Notes under the pieces: model-generated
What the model saw: the letters and a program-made list of their open reading frames with translations, nothing else
What the model was told of the DNA's origin: nothing
The model's database searches: none
In this document: positions 17,718 through 26,199 of the stretch, in pieces
How positions within the stretch are numbered: position 1 is the first letter of the stretch
Layout of the letters: the number at the start of each line of letters is the position of its first letter
Assembly (NCBI GenBank): GCA_039025395.1
Contig: JBCCOK010000002.1
Location: 1-64,000, forward strand
Direction of reading: 5' to 3'
Length of the DNA stretch: 64,000 nt
Origin: Hoeflea_A sp039025395
GTDB lineage: Bacteria > Pseudomonadota > Alphaproteobacteria > Rhizobiales > Rhizobiaceae
Translations under genes and position numbers: made by a program

Positions 17718-18668
17718 GTGCGATCATTAGTGATGATAGGCGATTCAATCACAAACTTCAGTCATCCCAGACCTCTCACGGCTGGTGATAAGATTCGTTT
17801 CGTTTCACCGACCAGCAAACCCAATCGAAACGATATAGAAGGAGCTGCAGAGCTATTGAGATCATGGGGCTTTGAAGTCGATTTTGGCCAGCATGCGTTC
17901 GAAGAACTGAACTATTTGGCTGGGACTGATGAGCAGCGAATTGCCGATTTGAATGCCGCCCTGAATGATCCAAACGTTCGAGCGATCTTTGCAACACGGG
18001 GTGGAAAAGGGTCTTATCGCATTGCCGATAAGATTGATTTTGACGCTGCAAAGAGAGACCCGAAATCTCTTGTAGGCTTCAGTGACATTACGGCTATACA
18101 TCTCTTGATGGCAAAACACGGTATCGGAGGTGGAATCCACGGAGCGATCTCAGTTGAAGATTGGGAGCCACCTGATGAGCCGCGAGGTCTCTCTCTTCGA
18201 GAATTGCTAACCGCCTCACATGATGCACTTTTACACACAAGCGATGACGTTGAGACATCTCAATTGACGAGTTCTGGCCGCACACAAGGCATTTTGGTCG
18301 GCAGGAATCTGGACATGGTTGCAGCATGTGCAGGATGGGCACTTCCCAACATGCGTGGCAGGATCCTATTTCTCGAAGCTATTGGCGTGTTTCTTGGCCA
18401 GATCGACCGTCAGCTTGCCATGCTTACAAAAGCAGGCCACTTCGATGGACTTGTGGGATTTGCCCTTGGACAGTTCAAGGATATTAGGCCGAGTGGATCG
18501 CTGACAATCAATGACTTGCTGAGAGAATATCTCGAACCATATGGTATACCGATCCTCGGGGGTCTTCCATTGGGACATGAGAACCCCGCACAGCGAATTC
18601 CTTTATGTTTTGCGACTGAAATTGATTGCGAAAATAAGCTCATCCGAGTCCGTCGCGGCTCAAACTAG
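17718..18668 (+). CDS. LD-carboxypeptidase (S66 / MccF-like)
   Basis: A 316-residue member of peptidase family S66, which removes D-residues from LD-peptide bonds in murein fragments or, in MccF, detoxifies microcin C. The nucleophile Ser sits in VGFSDITAI where most members have GYSD. The C-terminal GLPLGHENPAQRIPL gives the catalytic His and the FLEAIG segment the Glu. Codon use is more AT-rich than its neighbours. It is the first gene between the repeated acyl-CoA synthetase ends, so it is probably acquired cargo. Confidence 0.8.
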   Translation: MRSLVMIGDSITNFSHPRPLTAGDKIRFVSPTSKPNRNDIEGAAELLRSWGFEVDFGQHAFEELNYLAGTDEQRIADLNAALNDPNVRAIFATRGGKGSYRIADKIDFDAAKRDPKSLVGFSDITAIHLLMAKHGIGGGIHGAISVEDWEPPDEPRGLSLRELLTASHDALLHTSDDVETSQLTSSGRTQGILVGRNLDMVAACAGWALPNMRGRILFLEAIGVFLGQIDRQLAMLTKAGHFDGLVGFALGQFKDIRPSGSLTINDLLREYLEPYGIPILGGLPLGHENPAQRIPLCFATEIDCENKLIRVRRGSN

Positions 18669-18684
18669 TTTGGCCGCATTTTCC

Positions 18685-18728
18685 GCTTAGCCGACCTGCC
18701 TCATGCAAATTTGCGCTACCAAATACCT
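18685..18728. repeat. Dispersed repeat R1 (partial)
   Basis: About 44 bp beginning CGCTTAGCCGA that matches the left half of R2 (21056) and R3 (23059) closely, lacking the hairpin half. It follows the LD-carboxypeptidase stop by 16 bp. Confidence 0.6.
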
Positions 18729-18772
18729 CGCCCTACACCGGCGATCGGCTTCGAGACGTGAGCAATTATATG

Positions 18773-20047
18773 TCAGCCCAAATGCTCGAATGAGAAGACT
18801 TCGACGTCTTCGTTGAAACCGCGCAAGTTCTGCGTCCCCAGCCTTCGGGCTTCTTCAGAGACAAGGTTCGCAAATTCGCCAGTTGCCAGAAGCGGTGCAT
18901 CAAGCGACCGGGTCAGATCCTCTAATCTGCTGACCTTTGCAACGGACGTACCCATCACCGTAAAGTCCAGCCTCCTTTCAGTTCCAACATTGCCATAAAC
19001 GGCCGCGCCCATGTGCAGACCAATACCAAAATCCATTCGACTCTTTGGAGAAACTTCCTCGCGCCGCTGGAACGCCTCGCGAGCGGCAGATAAGGCTGCC
19101 TCGCACATATCCTCAGGCAACCGCCGCCGTCCGTCGAACGGGAAAATCGCCGGCAAGCCGTCGCCCATGAATTTCAGCACTTCTCCACCGTGGTCATGAA
19201 CTGCCCCGGCAACACAGTCAAAGTAACGGTTGACCGCGGCAACATAGTCTTGCGAAGAAAGGCGCTGACTGAGAGCCGTTGAGCCGTGCATATCGCTCAA
19301 CAGAAGCGCGCAATCGATTTCGCGGACATCGCCACGCGATATCTGGCCGCTCAAAACTGATCGGCCGGAAATCCGGCCCAAATAGGCTTCCAACAATTCG
19401 GCTGCCAAGAACTGCTCGGTAAAAACGCGAGCGGTGCCGAATAAGGGGGTAGCCAATCGTGTAAGGCCATCGATTTCACGCTCTGTAAAACCAGAACGCC
19501 TTTTTGTTGCAAAGGAAACAGAAGCGCCAGGCGGCCATTCAGTTCCGCCGTCAAAGGTTATCGTGCGTTTGCCGAAAGGCGCACTAAAGACCACGTAGTC
19601 TGTAACACCAGACGCGGCTAGCTTTCCGTAGATCGGATATTTTTCGCGGATTGACGGATCGGTCAAATCTGCACGTGTGCGGGGAAGCGCCATTGAATCG
19701 TCGGCCAAAGCATCGGCCAGATCCCATATCTCCTCATGAGAGAGGTTGTTGACAATTGCATTGGCCATCTTTGTGTTCTCGCCAAATGGCGCTTTGTCGA
19801 AAATATCGTCCGTGACCGAGCTCCGCGGCAAAACGGTCCAGTCTATGCGATCATTTGATGCATCCCATGTCGCATCGACCAAGCCAATCACAGGGTGCAT
19901 GAGAAGACGGCCCAGCGAAACGCGTGCGACCGGAACACCACCGTCGATCAGCCGATGACTTAGATGTTCTACCAGGCCGCCAAGATCGGCGTCGAAAAAG
20001 GCCAGTTTCTGCAACCAATCCGCGACGCGGTCGAAAACATCTGCCAT
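18773..20047 (-). CDS. Class III adenylate/guanylate cyclase
   Basis: Makes cyclic AMP or GMP from the nucleotide triphosphate. The 424-residue protein has a long N-terminal sensory part (1-235) of unknown ligand, then the cyclase domain (about 245-410) with LLLSDMHGSTALSQRL (metal Asp), KFMGDGLPAIF (second Asp) and GTSVAKVSRLED. In that last motif the usual Asn before the Arg appears to be Ala, so activity is not assured. The start at 20047 follows GAGGAG. It is convergent with the LD-carboxypeptidase gene within the repeat-bordered block. Confidence 0.8.
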   Translation of the reverse strand: MADVFDRVADWLQKLAFFDADLGGLVEHLSHRLIDGGVPVARVSLGRLLMHPVIGLVDATWDASNDRIDWTVLPRSSVTDDIFDKAPFGENTKMANAIVNNLSHEEIWDLADALADDSMALPRTRADLTDPSIREKYPIYGKLAASGVTDYVVFSAPFGKRTITFDGGTEWPPGASVSFATKRRSGFTEREIDGLTRLATPLFGTARVFTEQFLAAELLEAYLGRISGRSVLSGQISRGDVREIDCALLLSDMHGSTALSQRLSSQDYVAAVNRYFDCVAGAVHDHGGEVLKFMGDGLPAIFPFDGRRRLPEDMCEAALSAAREAFQRREEVSPKSRMDFGIGLHMGAAVYGNVGTERRLDFTVMGTSVAKVSRLEDLTRSLDAPLLATGEFANLVSEEARRLGTQNLRGFNEDVEVFSFEHLG

Positions 20048-20203
20048 AACGTACTCCTCGCCAATCACTTTGTTATACCTGTTCAGTCATGTCATATAAT
20101 TTTTTTGGTGGGTCCGTTTGCTTGGCAGGATCGTGGAATGGGCGAAAATGCAGGCTTGTCGGGCGTTGCAACAATGTCCGGAAGGCGCCGGGCTAACGAC
20201 GCC

Positions 20204-20344
20204 GGCTTCGCCCGCCAGCGAATTGCCAACAAGGCACCGGAGGAAATCGTGTTTCTCAATGGAATGCCGCTCAATGCGACCGGCAAGATCGACCGGGTGG
20301 CGCTGAAGAAACGCGCCGCCGAAGACCACGCGGAGATCGGTTGA
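20204..20344 (+). pseudogene. Fragment of acyl-CoA synthetase C-terminus
   Basis: A 46-codon tail. It reads GFARQRIANKAPEEIVFLNG followed by the same sequence as the intact gene ending at 17549, with one changed residue after the KAPEE motif. Upstream codons diverge and no adenylation domain is present, so it is not a functional ligase. It is the second copy of repeat A. Confidence 0.85.
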
Positions 20345-20480
20345 GGACGGGCGCCGTGGTTACATCCACGGCTTTGCCGATGCGCGCGGATTGGGCCAGA
20401 GCAAACCATCGTAGTGCGGATTATCGTGTTGGAGACTCAGCGGTCTATTCTTCGCCAGCGCAAATGTCGGCTCTGAGGCC
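20230..20480. repeat. Direct repeat A, copy 2
   Basis: 251 bp matching 17435-17683, including the gene end, the terminator-like hairpin and about 120 bp of non-coding DNA. It ends with the 15-bp element CAAATGTCGGCTCTG (20461-20475), which also occurs at 21111 and 23114. Confidence 0.9.
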
Positions 20481-20484
20481 GTAG

Positions 20485-21006
20485 CTACCGTCCAAGTTCA
20501 AAGGTTTCGAGCGGGTGGAGGGTTTCTTCAGCCAGCTTCACGATATGGAGTTTCTCGATGATGCCAGCGATTGGAAAGTGGCGGATAGCTGCTGTATCCA
20601 ACTCTTCGATGATCGAGCGCTTCCGGTTCGTTGCAACCGTCATATGAGGACTGAACCCGATCTTCGTATCTCGTTGGTCTTGTTGCGGTCCGTCTTGAAG
20701 ATCTTCGTGCAAGGCGACAATCTCTTGCCTTCCTTCCGACACGAGCAGACAGAGTTTATGAACCCCTTCGTGGGGATCATAAACAATCTCGCTTGCTGTG
20801 AAGCTGATGGCGAACTTCGAAGTAATCCTTGCGACACCGCCGCATGCAATAGCGAGGTCGGGCAACAGCGCATTCTTCATCCCAAAAACCAGCGTTACGT
20901 GCGGATCGACAAGTTTGGCTCTCTCCGGTTCGTTGGCAGACCTGAAGCGAGCGATTGACTTGGCATCAAGCGGCGCAAATTTCGGATAGGCTAAAACAAA
21001 GAGCAT
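20485..21006 (-). CDS. 2H phosphoesterase (2'-5' RNA ligase-like)
   Basis: A 173-residue protein with two HxTx motifs, PHVTLVF (His36) and PHMTVATN (His121), which form the active site of the 2H phosphoesterase fold. The family includes 2'-5' RNA ligases and cyclic phosphodiesterases acting on 2',3'-cyclic ends. The substrate here is unknown. It starts at ATG 21006 and ends 4 bp from repeat A copy 2; repeat R2 lies just upstream. It could be further cargo of the accessory block. Confidence 0.8.
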   Translation of the reverse strand: MLFVLAYPKFAPLDAKSIARFRSANEPERAKLVDPHVTLVFGMKNALLPDLAIACGGVARITSKFAISFTASEIVYDPHEGVHKLCLLVSEGRQEIVALHEDLQDGPQQDQRDTKIGFSPHMTVATNRKRSIIEELDTAAIRHFPIAGIIEKLHIVKLAEETLHPLETFELGR

Positions 21007-21055
21007 GGGCCGAGTCTGGACTATCCAGCATCAAATACGCAACAACCGCCATGGC

Positions 21056-21125
21056 CGCATAGCCGAACTGTCCCATGCAAACCTATGCCACCCAACGCCT
21101 TGCAGCAGAGCAAATGTCGGCTCTG
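21056..21125. repeat. Dispersed repeat R2 with hairpin
   Basis: 70 bp aligned without gaps to R3 at 23059-23128. It ends with the hairpin CAGAGC (21106-21111) and GCTCTG (21120-21125). It lies between the divergent-free ends of the 2H phosphoesterase and the amidohydrolase. Confidence 0.75.
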
Positions 21126-21174
21126 AGTCCGTCAAGATCTTCACTAACGTCTCCTAGATCGGCGATTGAGTTCT

Positions 21175-22926
21175 TTATTGGCTTTTCGCAGGCGCTGGAA
21201 ATTTTTCGCCGGATGAAACCGTACCCCAAACGCCAATGCCGCGAATGGCTTCGGGTTCCACTTCCAAGGGATCGGCCTCAAGCACTGTGAAATCCGCAAA
21301 CTTTCCTGGTTCTATGCTGCCGATGCGATCATCCATTTCAAGCACATAAGCGGCATCTACTGTGACCATGCGCAACGCCTGCTCCGCAGTAACACGCTCC
21401 TCCGGGCCAAGGACCTTTCCGGATTGGCCGAGCCTATTGACAGCGATCCACATTAGAAGCAACGGATCCGCCGGAGCAACTGGAAGGTCGGAGTGAATGG
21501 TCGTCGGGACGTCATACTTCGTCAGGGTGTTCAATCGCGCCGCCAAAGCTGCGCGATTTGCTCCGATGTAATCTGCGTTAATCTCACCACGAAGATAGAC
21601 ATAGCTTGGGTTGACGCTGGCAGTTGCCCCCAGAGCTTTCAACTTACGGATCTGGTCAGGACTGGATAATCCAAAATGCTCAAAAACGAAACGGTGATCA
21701 AAACGTGGATGATCAGCTTGCAGCTTTGAAAGTGTGCTAAGGACTGCGTCCTGAGACGCATCACCATTGCTATGTACGTGGATTCGAAAGCCTGCATCCC
21801 ACCACGGTTTCATTTCAGCGTACATTCGATCAGGCTTCGTGTTCCAAATTGCGCGTAGCTTTGGATCTATATAGCCGGGTTCCCTGAGCGCCATGGCGAG
21901 GCCAAGAAACGCATCATCCGCAAAAAACTTGATCCCGGAGAATATCACTTTGTCCGTGTTGAACTCTGCAAGCTTCGAAACCTCATCGACTGCCCCGTCG
22001 CCATGTAGGCTGGTGAAGGTTGCCGCATCCGGCACCACAACAATACGCAACGGCGTTTCGGGCGCGTTGTAATACGCGTTAAAGAACTGCAGCTCAAAAT
22101 CCGGGTTAATCGCTCCGAAGGCAAGTTCGGTGGTGGTGGTGATACCAGCCTGCCGGTTCAGGGCGGTTACCATGTCGACGGCCGGATTCATGTCTGCCAG
22201 TGCCTTTTCGATCTCTGGCAGCAGCGCAAAGGCAGCAGCTTCAGTGGCGAGAAACTGTCCGTTCGGCTGTCCATCGGGACCGAGTTCGATACCTGGGACC
22301 GTTGCCGCGTCTTCCGCAGTAACGCCGATCTGCGCAAGGTAAGGAGAATTCGCATATGCGAAATGGATTGACGCATCCCAGATGACAATTGGGCGGCTGC
22401 TGGAGATTGCATCAAGATCCTCGCGGGTCAGATGTCCGCCCATGGCAATGACATCATATCCCCAAGTAAAGAGTGTTTCGGTCGCGTCCGGATCTCTTCC
22501 AACAACGTCTCTCAACCGTTTGAACGCTTCATCCTTGTCCTCAACACCGGAAATATCCATGCCGAACGGATTGGGTGTAGGATAGTAGGCAACCAAGGGA
22601 CGACGGGTAATCGTATTGGCAGCCACAAGCGGATGCTCATGTGAGGCAATAAATCCGGGAACGAGAATCTTTTCCTCAAATGTCCTGTCGATCCTGTGCG
22701 GGAAATTCTCAGTCCAAGCTTGCAAATCATCAAGATCGCCGACTGCAGCAATTCGGTCGCCGCGCACAGCCACCGCTGTTGCTTCGGGCAAGCCCGGATC
22801 CATTGTTATAATCTTTTTCGCGGTAAATACCGTGACAGGATCATCAGTTGCATGGGCGGAGATGGTGAAAGAGAGCATCGCCACCACGAGTGTTGTTGCA
22901 CTCTTCAGCAGAAACCGAAATCGCAT
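21175..22926 (-). CDS. Amidohydrolase family 3 protein (YtcJ-like), secreted
   Basis: A 583-residue metal-dependent hydrolase with a signal peptide (residues 1-26, ending SAHA). The amidohydrolase signature ASHEHP (metal His pair) is at about residue 95. HVHSNGDASQDAVLS and TIHSDLPVAPADPLL carry further metal or catalytic residues, and a C-terminal EPGKFADFTVLEADPL beta-sandwich closes the fold. Members of this group are called exoenzyme-regulatory or N-substituted formamide deformylase-like; the substrate is unknown. Repeats R2 and R3 border it, R2 49 bp past its stop and R3 133 bp before its start. Confidence 0.85.
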   Translation of the reverse strand: MRFRFLLKSATTLVVAMLSFTISAHATDDPVTVFTAKKIITMDPGLPEATAVAVRGDRIAAVGDLDDLQAWTENFPHRIDRTFEEKILVPGFIASHEHPLVAANTITRRPLVAYYPTPNPFGMDISGVEDKDEAFKRLRDVVGRDPDATETLFTWGYDVIAMGGHLTREDLDAISSSRPIVIWDASIHFAYANSPYLAQIGVTAEDAATVPGIELGPDGQPNGQFLATEAAAFALLPEIEKALADMNPAVDMVTALNRQAGITTTTELAFGAINPDFELQFFNAYYNAPETPLRIVVVPDAATFTSLHGDGAVDEVSKLAEFNTDKVIFSGIKFFADDAFLGLAMALREPGYIDPKLRAIWNTKPDRMYAEMKPWWDAGFRIHVHSNGDASQDAVLSTLSKLQADHPRFDHRFVFEHFGLSSPDQIRKLKALGATASVNPSYVYLRGEINADYIGANRAALAARLNTLTKYDVPTTIHSDLPVAPADPLLLMWIAVNRLGQSGKVLGPEERVTAEQALRMVTVDAAYVLEMDDRIGSIEPGKFADFTVLEADPLEVEPEAIRGIGVWGTVSSGEKFPAPAKSQ

Positions 22927-23291
22927 TTGTTTGCCTCAAATAATGCCACAATGGCAAAGCGCAACATTACTGGAACGCTTACAAAAGACTTTGTCAATTG
23001 GTGCCAAAGAGCGGGCCGCAAACTGAACATTATTGCAACTCTATTTGGGCAATTTACTCGCTTAGCCGAGCTTCCCGATCCATATTCACGCCACCCTACG
23101 CGTTGCAGCAGAGCAAATGTCGGCTCTGCGCCCCTCGCGGACAGTTCGCAAGAATGAGCCTTGACCATTTATCGGGTCTGATTGCCAAATCAACAAAGGC
23201 TTTGAGAGTGAAATACCGGGTCTCAGGTTCCGATGGGCTCGACTATTCTTGAGCGGAACCCTTACTTGGAGTGTAAGCGCGCTGTCTGTAT
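22927..23291. other. Intergenic region with repeat R3
   Basis: 365 bp without a supported gene. It holds repeat R3 at 23059-23128 and the 15-bp CAAATGTCGGCTCTG element. The short frames across it have no ribosome site or family resemblance. Confidence 0.6.
23059..23128. repeat. Dispersed repeat R3 with hairpin
   Basis: 70 bp, gap-free match to R2 at roughly three quarters identity by eye, with the hairpin CAGAGC (23109-23114) and GCTCTG (23123-23128) conserved exactly. Confidence 0.75.
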
Positions 23292-23956
23292 TTGCGACCA
23301 GGGAGCAAGGGCAAAAGATTGTTTTCTATTTCTTACTTGGTGGGACAGCTATTCGGCGCAGCGGGTTTTGGTCTTCAGGTCTTTTCCGTTCGAGCGCGGG
23401 ACCGCACCGGGCTCACTTTCTTTCTTGGTCTTTCCAACCTGTTCTGGATGGCGCACTACATCGCGCTTGAAGTTCCGCTTGCTGCCATCATCGCGGCATT
23501 GATTGCCGCACAATTGCTTGTCGCGTCCCTTCTTGATCAGAAATATCAAAAGCCCATCATCATCGCCTTCATTATCCTTTATTGGGTTGCTGCCGTCTTT
23601 ACGGTTGCGGATCCGCTTCATCTGCTCCCGGCGGTGGGATCATCCGCCCTCTTGATCTCTTTCTTGATGAGCCGGTCGGCTGTCCAACTGTGCTTCCTGC
23701 CTTTGGCACATCGTTCCTGTCGCTTTCCTTGCTGGTTGGGGACTCTGCAGTAGCCGTCAGGATCGGAGCCATTGCATCCTTCTCCATGTGGATGGCGCAC
23801 GGCTTCGTCACCGGGTCGATCGTCGAAATTGTCGCCAATTTAATTCCACTTTCCGTCGCGATTTACGGGCTGATTTTCTACGATCTGAAAAGAGGCGCTC
23901 CGCAAGCTTCTCAGGTCAAGCGCGGTTCGGACCAAGGCTCCAAGCCGCACAAGTAA
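23292..23956 (+). pseudogene. YgjV-like membrane protein gene, frame-disrupted
   Basis: The first frame gives a membrane protein beginning SYLVGQLFGAAGFGLQVFS and running to LLPAVGSSALLISFLMSRSA. The sense then moves to another frame, which carries VLPAFGTSFLSLSLLVGDSA and continues with RIGAIASFSMWMAHGFVTGS. The two segments at the junction (about 23625-23755) resemble each other, as if a diverged piece was duplicated or two paralogues were joined with a frame change. No single frame encodes the whole protein. Confidence 0.65.
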
Positions 23957-24139
23957 GGCCGGACGTCCGGTATCGGCATTGAGCCAGATACGGGCATATC
24001 CGAAGCTGCAAAAAACACCGGTCCCGAATTCTCTTCACTAGATAGCGTCATTTTGTTTGACAATTGATATGTCTTAAACAAATATAAACTTTCTCGTTTC
24101 GAGTATTAATCGGATCTATTACCGGGGAATGACTTCAAA

Positions 24140-24463
24140 ATGCGATACATCGTTGCACTTATATTTTCTATGCTGGCAAGTACTGCTTTGGCTGATCCAA
24201 TAACAGATGCGTTGGCGGGAAAAACGCTTGTTGGGCCAGGAGTGAAGATCACAGCGAACGCGGATGGCACGCTGACCGGCAAAGTTGGGGAAAATCTCGA
24301 TGTTGATCTGGCTGGCACTTGGGAAATCAGAAACGGTGAATGGTGCCGTACACTTACGCAACCGGCTGGCGCTGCCGGTTCGGCCTGTCAGCAACTCACT
24401 CTCGGTGACGGCGTGGTCACCATTGTCGGCAGCAATGGTCCTGTCGAGTACACGCTCGAATAA
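24140..24463 (+). CDS. Small secreted protein of unknown function
   Basis: A 107-residue protein with a signal peptide (MRYIVALIFSMLASTALA, cut before DPI). The mature part is a small beta-rich domain with two cysteines (EWCRTLT and ACQQL) that could form a disulfide in the periplasm, and a repeated GxxVTIxG-like pattern. Similar proteins with a GTWEIR...WCRT pattern appear in rhizobia without known function. A TTGACA-like sequence lies about 80 bp upstream. I do not recognise a named family. Confidence 0.65.
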   Translation: MRYIVALIFSMLASTALADPITDALAGKTLVGPGVKITANADGTLTGKVGENLDVDLAGTWEIRNGEWCRTLTQPAGAAGSACQQLTLGDGVVTIVGSNGPVEYTLE

Positions 24464-24663
24464 GTCTCTGTCCTAACGACCTTGCTTGTCTGACCGCGCG
24501 TGCCGTTGGGCCGCGCAGATCCAGAGTTGGTCGTTTAGAATCGGATGACGGCACTGGCGATTTCATGCGCATTTCGTCGGCGAAATGATCAACGTGTCTG
24601 TTTCCTTCCAATGAATGTCGCAAATCCTGAGCCGTTGACCCGGTCCCGTTTGCTAAATTCTTG

Positions 24664-24841
24664 ATGCAAGGTGCCGTCCTCGGACGGAGAATTGGGAAGC
24701 CGGTGAGACTCCGGCACTGCCCCCGCAACGGTTACGGTGTTGCACGGGCGCGGCTATGGCCACTGGGGAAGAGGAACCCCGGGAAGGTGTCGCGCCCAGG
24801 CCTGGGAGGGCCACGCCGAAGTCCGGAAACCAGCCTTGCAT
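24664..24841 (+). ncRNA. Cobalamin (B12) riboswitch
   Basis: The closing stem ATGCAAGG (24664-24671) pairs with CCTTGCAT (24834-24841). Inside lie the conserved riboswitch elements: GGTGCC, GAGAATTGGGAAGCCGGTGA, CTGCCCCCGCAACGGT, and the B12 box AAGTCCGGAAACCAGCC just before the closing stem. Adenosylcobalamin binding normally turns the downstream gene off. The next gene, 125 bp on, is gbcA-like, not a B12 synthesis or uptake gene. Confidence 0.95.
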
Positions 24842-24914
24842 GACGTCAAACCGCGGGTGGCGGTGCGGGCGCTGTTCCGGGTCCGTCTCCTCACGCGTCG
24901 GCCCCGACGGTCGC

Positions 24915-24960
24915 CCCTGCCCTCCGTCCGCTAAAAAACGCCGCGGGGCGCGGCAGGAGG
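24915..24960 (+). promoter_or_regulatory. Probable SD-sequestering expression platform
   Basis: The gbcA ribosome site AGGAGG (24955-24960) follows a hairpin GCCGCG-GGG-CGCGGC (24940-24954). The upstream CCTGCC (24916-24921) can instead pair with GGCAGG (24952-24957), and CCTCC (24921-24925) with GGAGG (24956-24960), covering the site. The two pairings exclude each other, as expected for riboswitch control of translation. Pairings are read by eye and not folded. Confidence 0.5.
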
Positions 24961-24966
24961 CCAGGC

Positions 24967-26196
24967 ATGAACACACGACCCATCAGCGAATTGCTGGCGC
25001 GGCGCAGACCGAACTATGCGCTGGAACAGGCTTTCTACAAAGACACGGACATCTTCCAAACAGACATGGAGATGATCTTTTACCGCGACTGGCTGTTCGT
25101 CGCTCCCGCATGCGAGTTGCCGAAGACCGGCAGTTTCATCACCCACCAGATTGGAGATTACGGCGTGGTCATCGTGCGCGGCGGCGACGGCGAAATCCGG
25201 GCTTTCCACAATTCCTGCCGCCATCGCGGCTCGATCCTTTGCAAGGCAGCCAAGGGCAACGCCCCGAAACTGGTGTGCCCCTATCACCAATGGACCTATG
25301 AGCTGGATGGCCGCCTTCTGTGGGCGCGCGAGATGGGCGATCAATTCGATGCCGATGCGCACCGGCTCAAGCCGGTCCATTGCCGCGAGTTGCACGGGCT
25401 GATCTACATCTGCCTCGCCCAGATCGCGCCGGATTTCGACGCCTTTGCCGAAATGGCCCATCCCTATCTTGGCGTCCATGAACTTTCCGACGCCAAGGTC
25501 GCGCATGAGACCAGCATCATTGAAAAAGGAAACTGGAAGCTGGTCTGGGAGAACAATCGCGAATGCTACCACTGCGGCGGCAACCACCCCGGGCTCTGCC
25601 GCTCCTTCACCGACGATCCGACCATCACCGGCATCGAGGAGGGTGTCACCCCGCCCCATCTCAAAGCGCATTTTGACCGGATGGAGGCCCAGGGCTATCC
25701 GTCACAGTTCCGCATGTCAGACGACATGCAATACCGGCTTGCACGGATGCCGCTTTTGCCCGGCGCCAAGAGTTTTACGATGGATCTGAAGCCGGCAACC
25801 CGGAAGATCCTCGGCCGCGTGCAGGACGACACCGCCGGCACCCTGCTGAAATACCACTACCCGACAACGTGGAACCACTTCCTGCCGGACCACTCCATCG
25901 TCTTCCGTGTCACCCCGCTAACCCCGACCACGACTGAAGTGACAACCAAATGGCTGGTGCACAAGGATGCGGTCGAGGGCGTCGACTATGACCTTAACCG
26001 GTTGACCGAGGTCTGGATTGCGACCAATGACGAGGACCGCCGCGTGGTCGAGGACAATCAGAAGGGCGTCAACTCGCCTGCCTACGAGCCCGGCCCCTAT
26101 TCGCCCGTCCATGAAACCGGCGTGATCGGTTTCGTCGACTGGTATTGCAACACATTGACAAAGCGGCTTGGACCGTTGGTGGTCGCGGCGGAATAG
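24967..26196 (+). CDS. gbcA: Glycine betaine monooxygenase, Rieske subunit (GbcA-like)
   Basis: A 409-residue Rieske non-heme iron oxygenase that closely resembles GbcA. GbcA removes a methyl group from glycine betaine, giving dimethylglycine and formaldehyde. The Rieske cluster ligands are in NSCRHRG and CPYHQWTYELDG. The mononuclear iron site is in ENNRECYHCGGNHPGL, and TTKWLVHKDAVEGVDYD is highly typical of the family. AGGAGG precedes the ATG. Its reductase gene follows after 3 nt. The upstream cobalamin riboswitch implies expression mainly when B12 is low. Confidence 0.88.
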   Translation: MNTRPISELLARRRPNYALEQAFYKDTDIFQTDMEMIFYRDWLFVAPACELPKTGSFITHQIGDYGVVIVRGGDGEIRAFHNSCRHRGSILCKAAKGNAPKLVCPYHQWTYELDGRLLWAREMGDQFDADAHRLKPVHCRELHGLIYICLAQIAPDFDAFAEMAHPYLGVHELSDAKVAHETSIIEKGNWKLVWENNRECYHCGGNHPGLCRSFTDDPTITGIEEGVTPPHLKAHFDRMEAQGYPSQFRMSDDMQYRLARMPLLPGAKSFTMDLKPATRKILGRVQDDTAGTLLKYHYPTTWNHFLPDHSIVFRVTPLTPTTTEVTTKWLVHKDAVEGVDYDLNRLTEVWIATNDEDRRVVEDNQKGVNSPAYEPGPYSPVHETGVIGFVDWYCNTLTKRLGPLVVAAE

Positions 26197-26199
26197 GCC

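Noticed and set aside
21056..23128. R2/R3 as integron attC sites
   Set aside because: R2 has an ACCCAAC that fits one core half-site, but R3 does not (ACCCTAC), and no integrase is in the window.
22998..23502. Short plus-strand frames before the YgjV-like pseudogene
   Set aside because: They cover repeat R3 or overlap the pseudogene in other frames, with no ribosome site or family.
24058..24090. Sigma-70 promoter TTGACA with a TATAAA-like box before the small secreted gene
   Set aside because: The spacer is 18-20 bp and alternatives exist in AT-rich sequence; noted but not listed as a feature.
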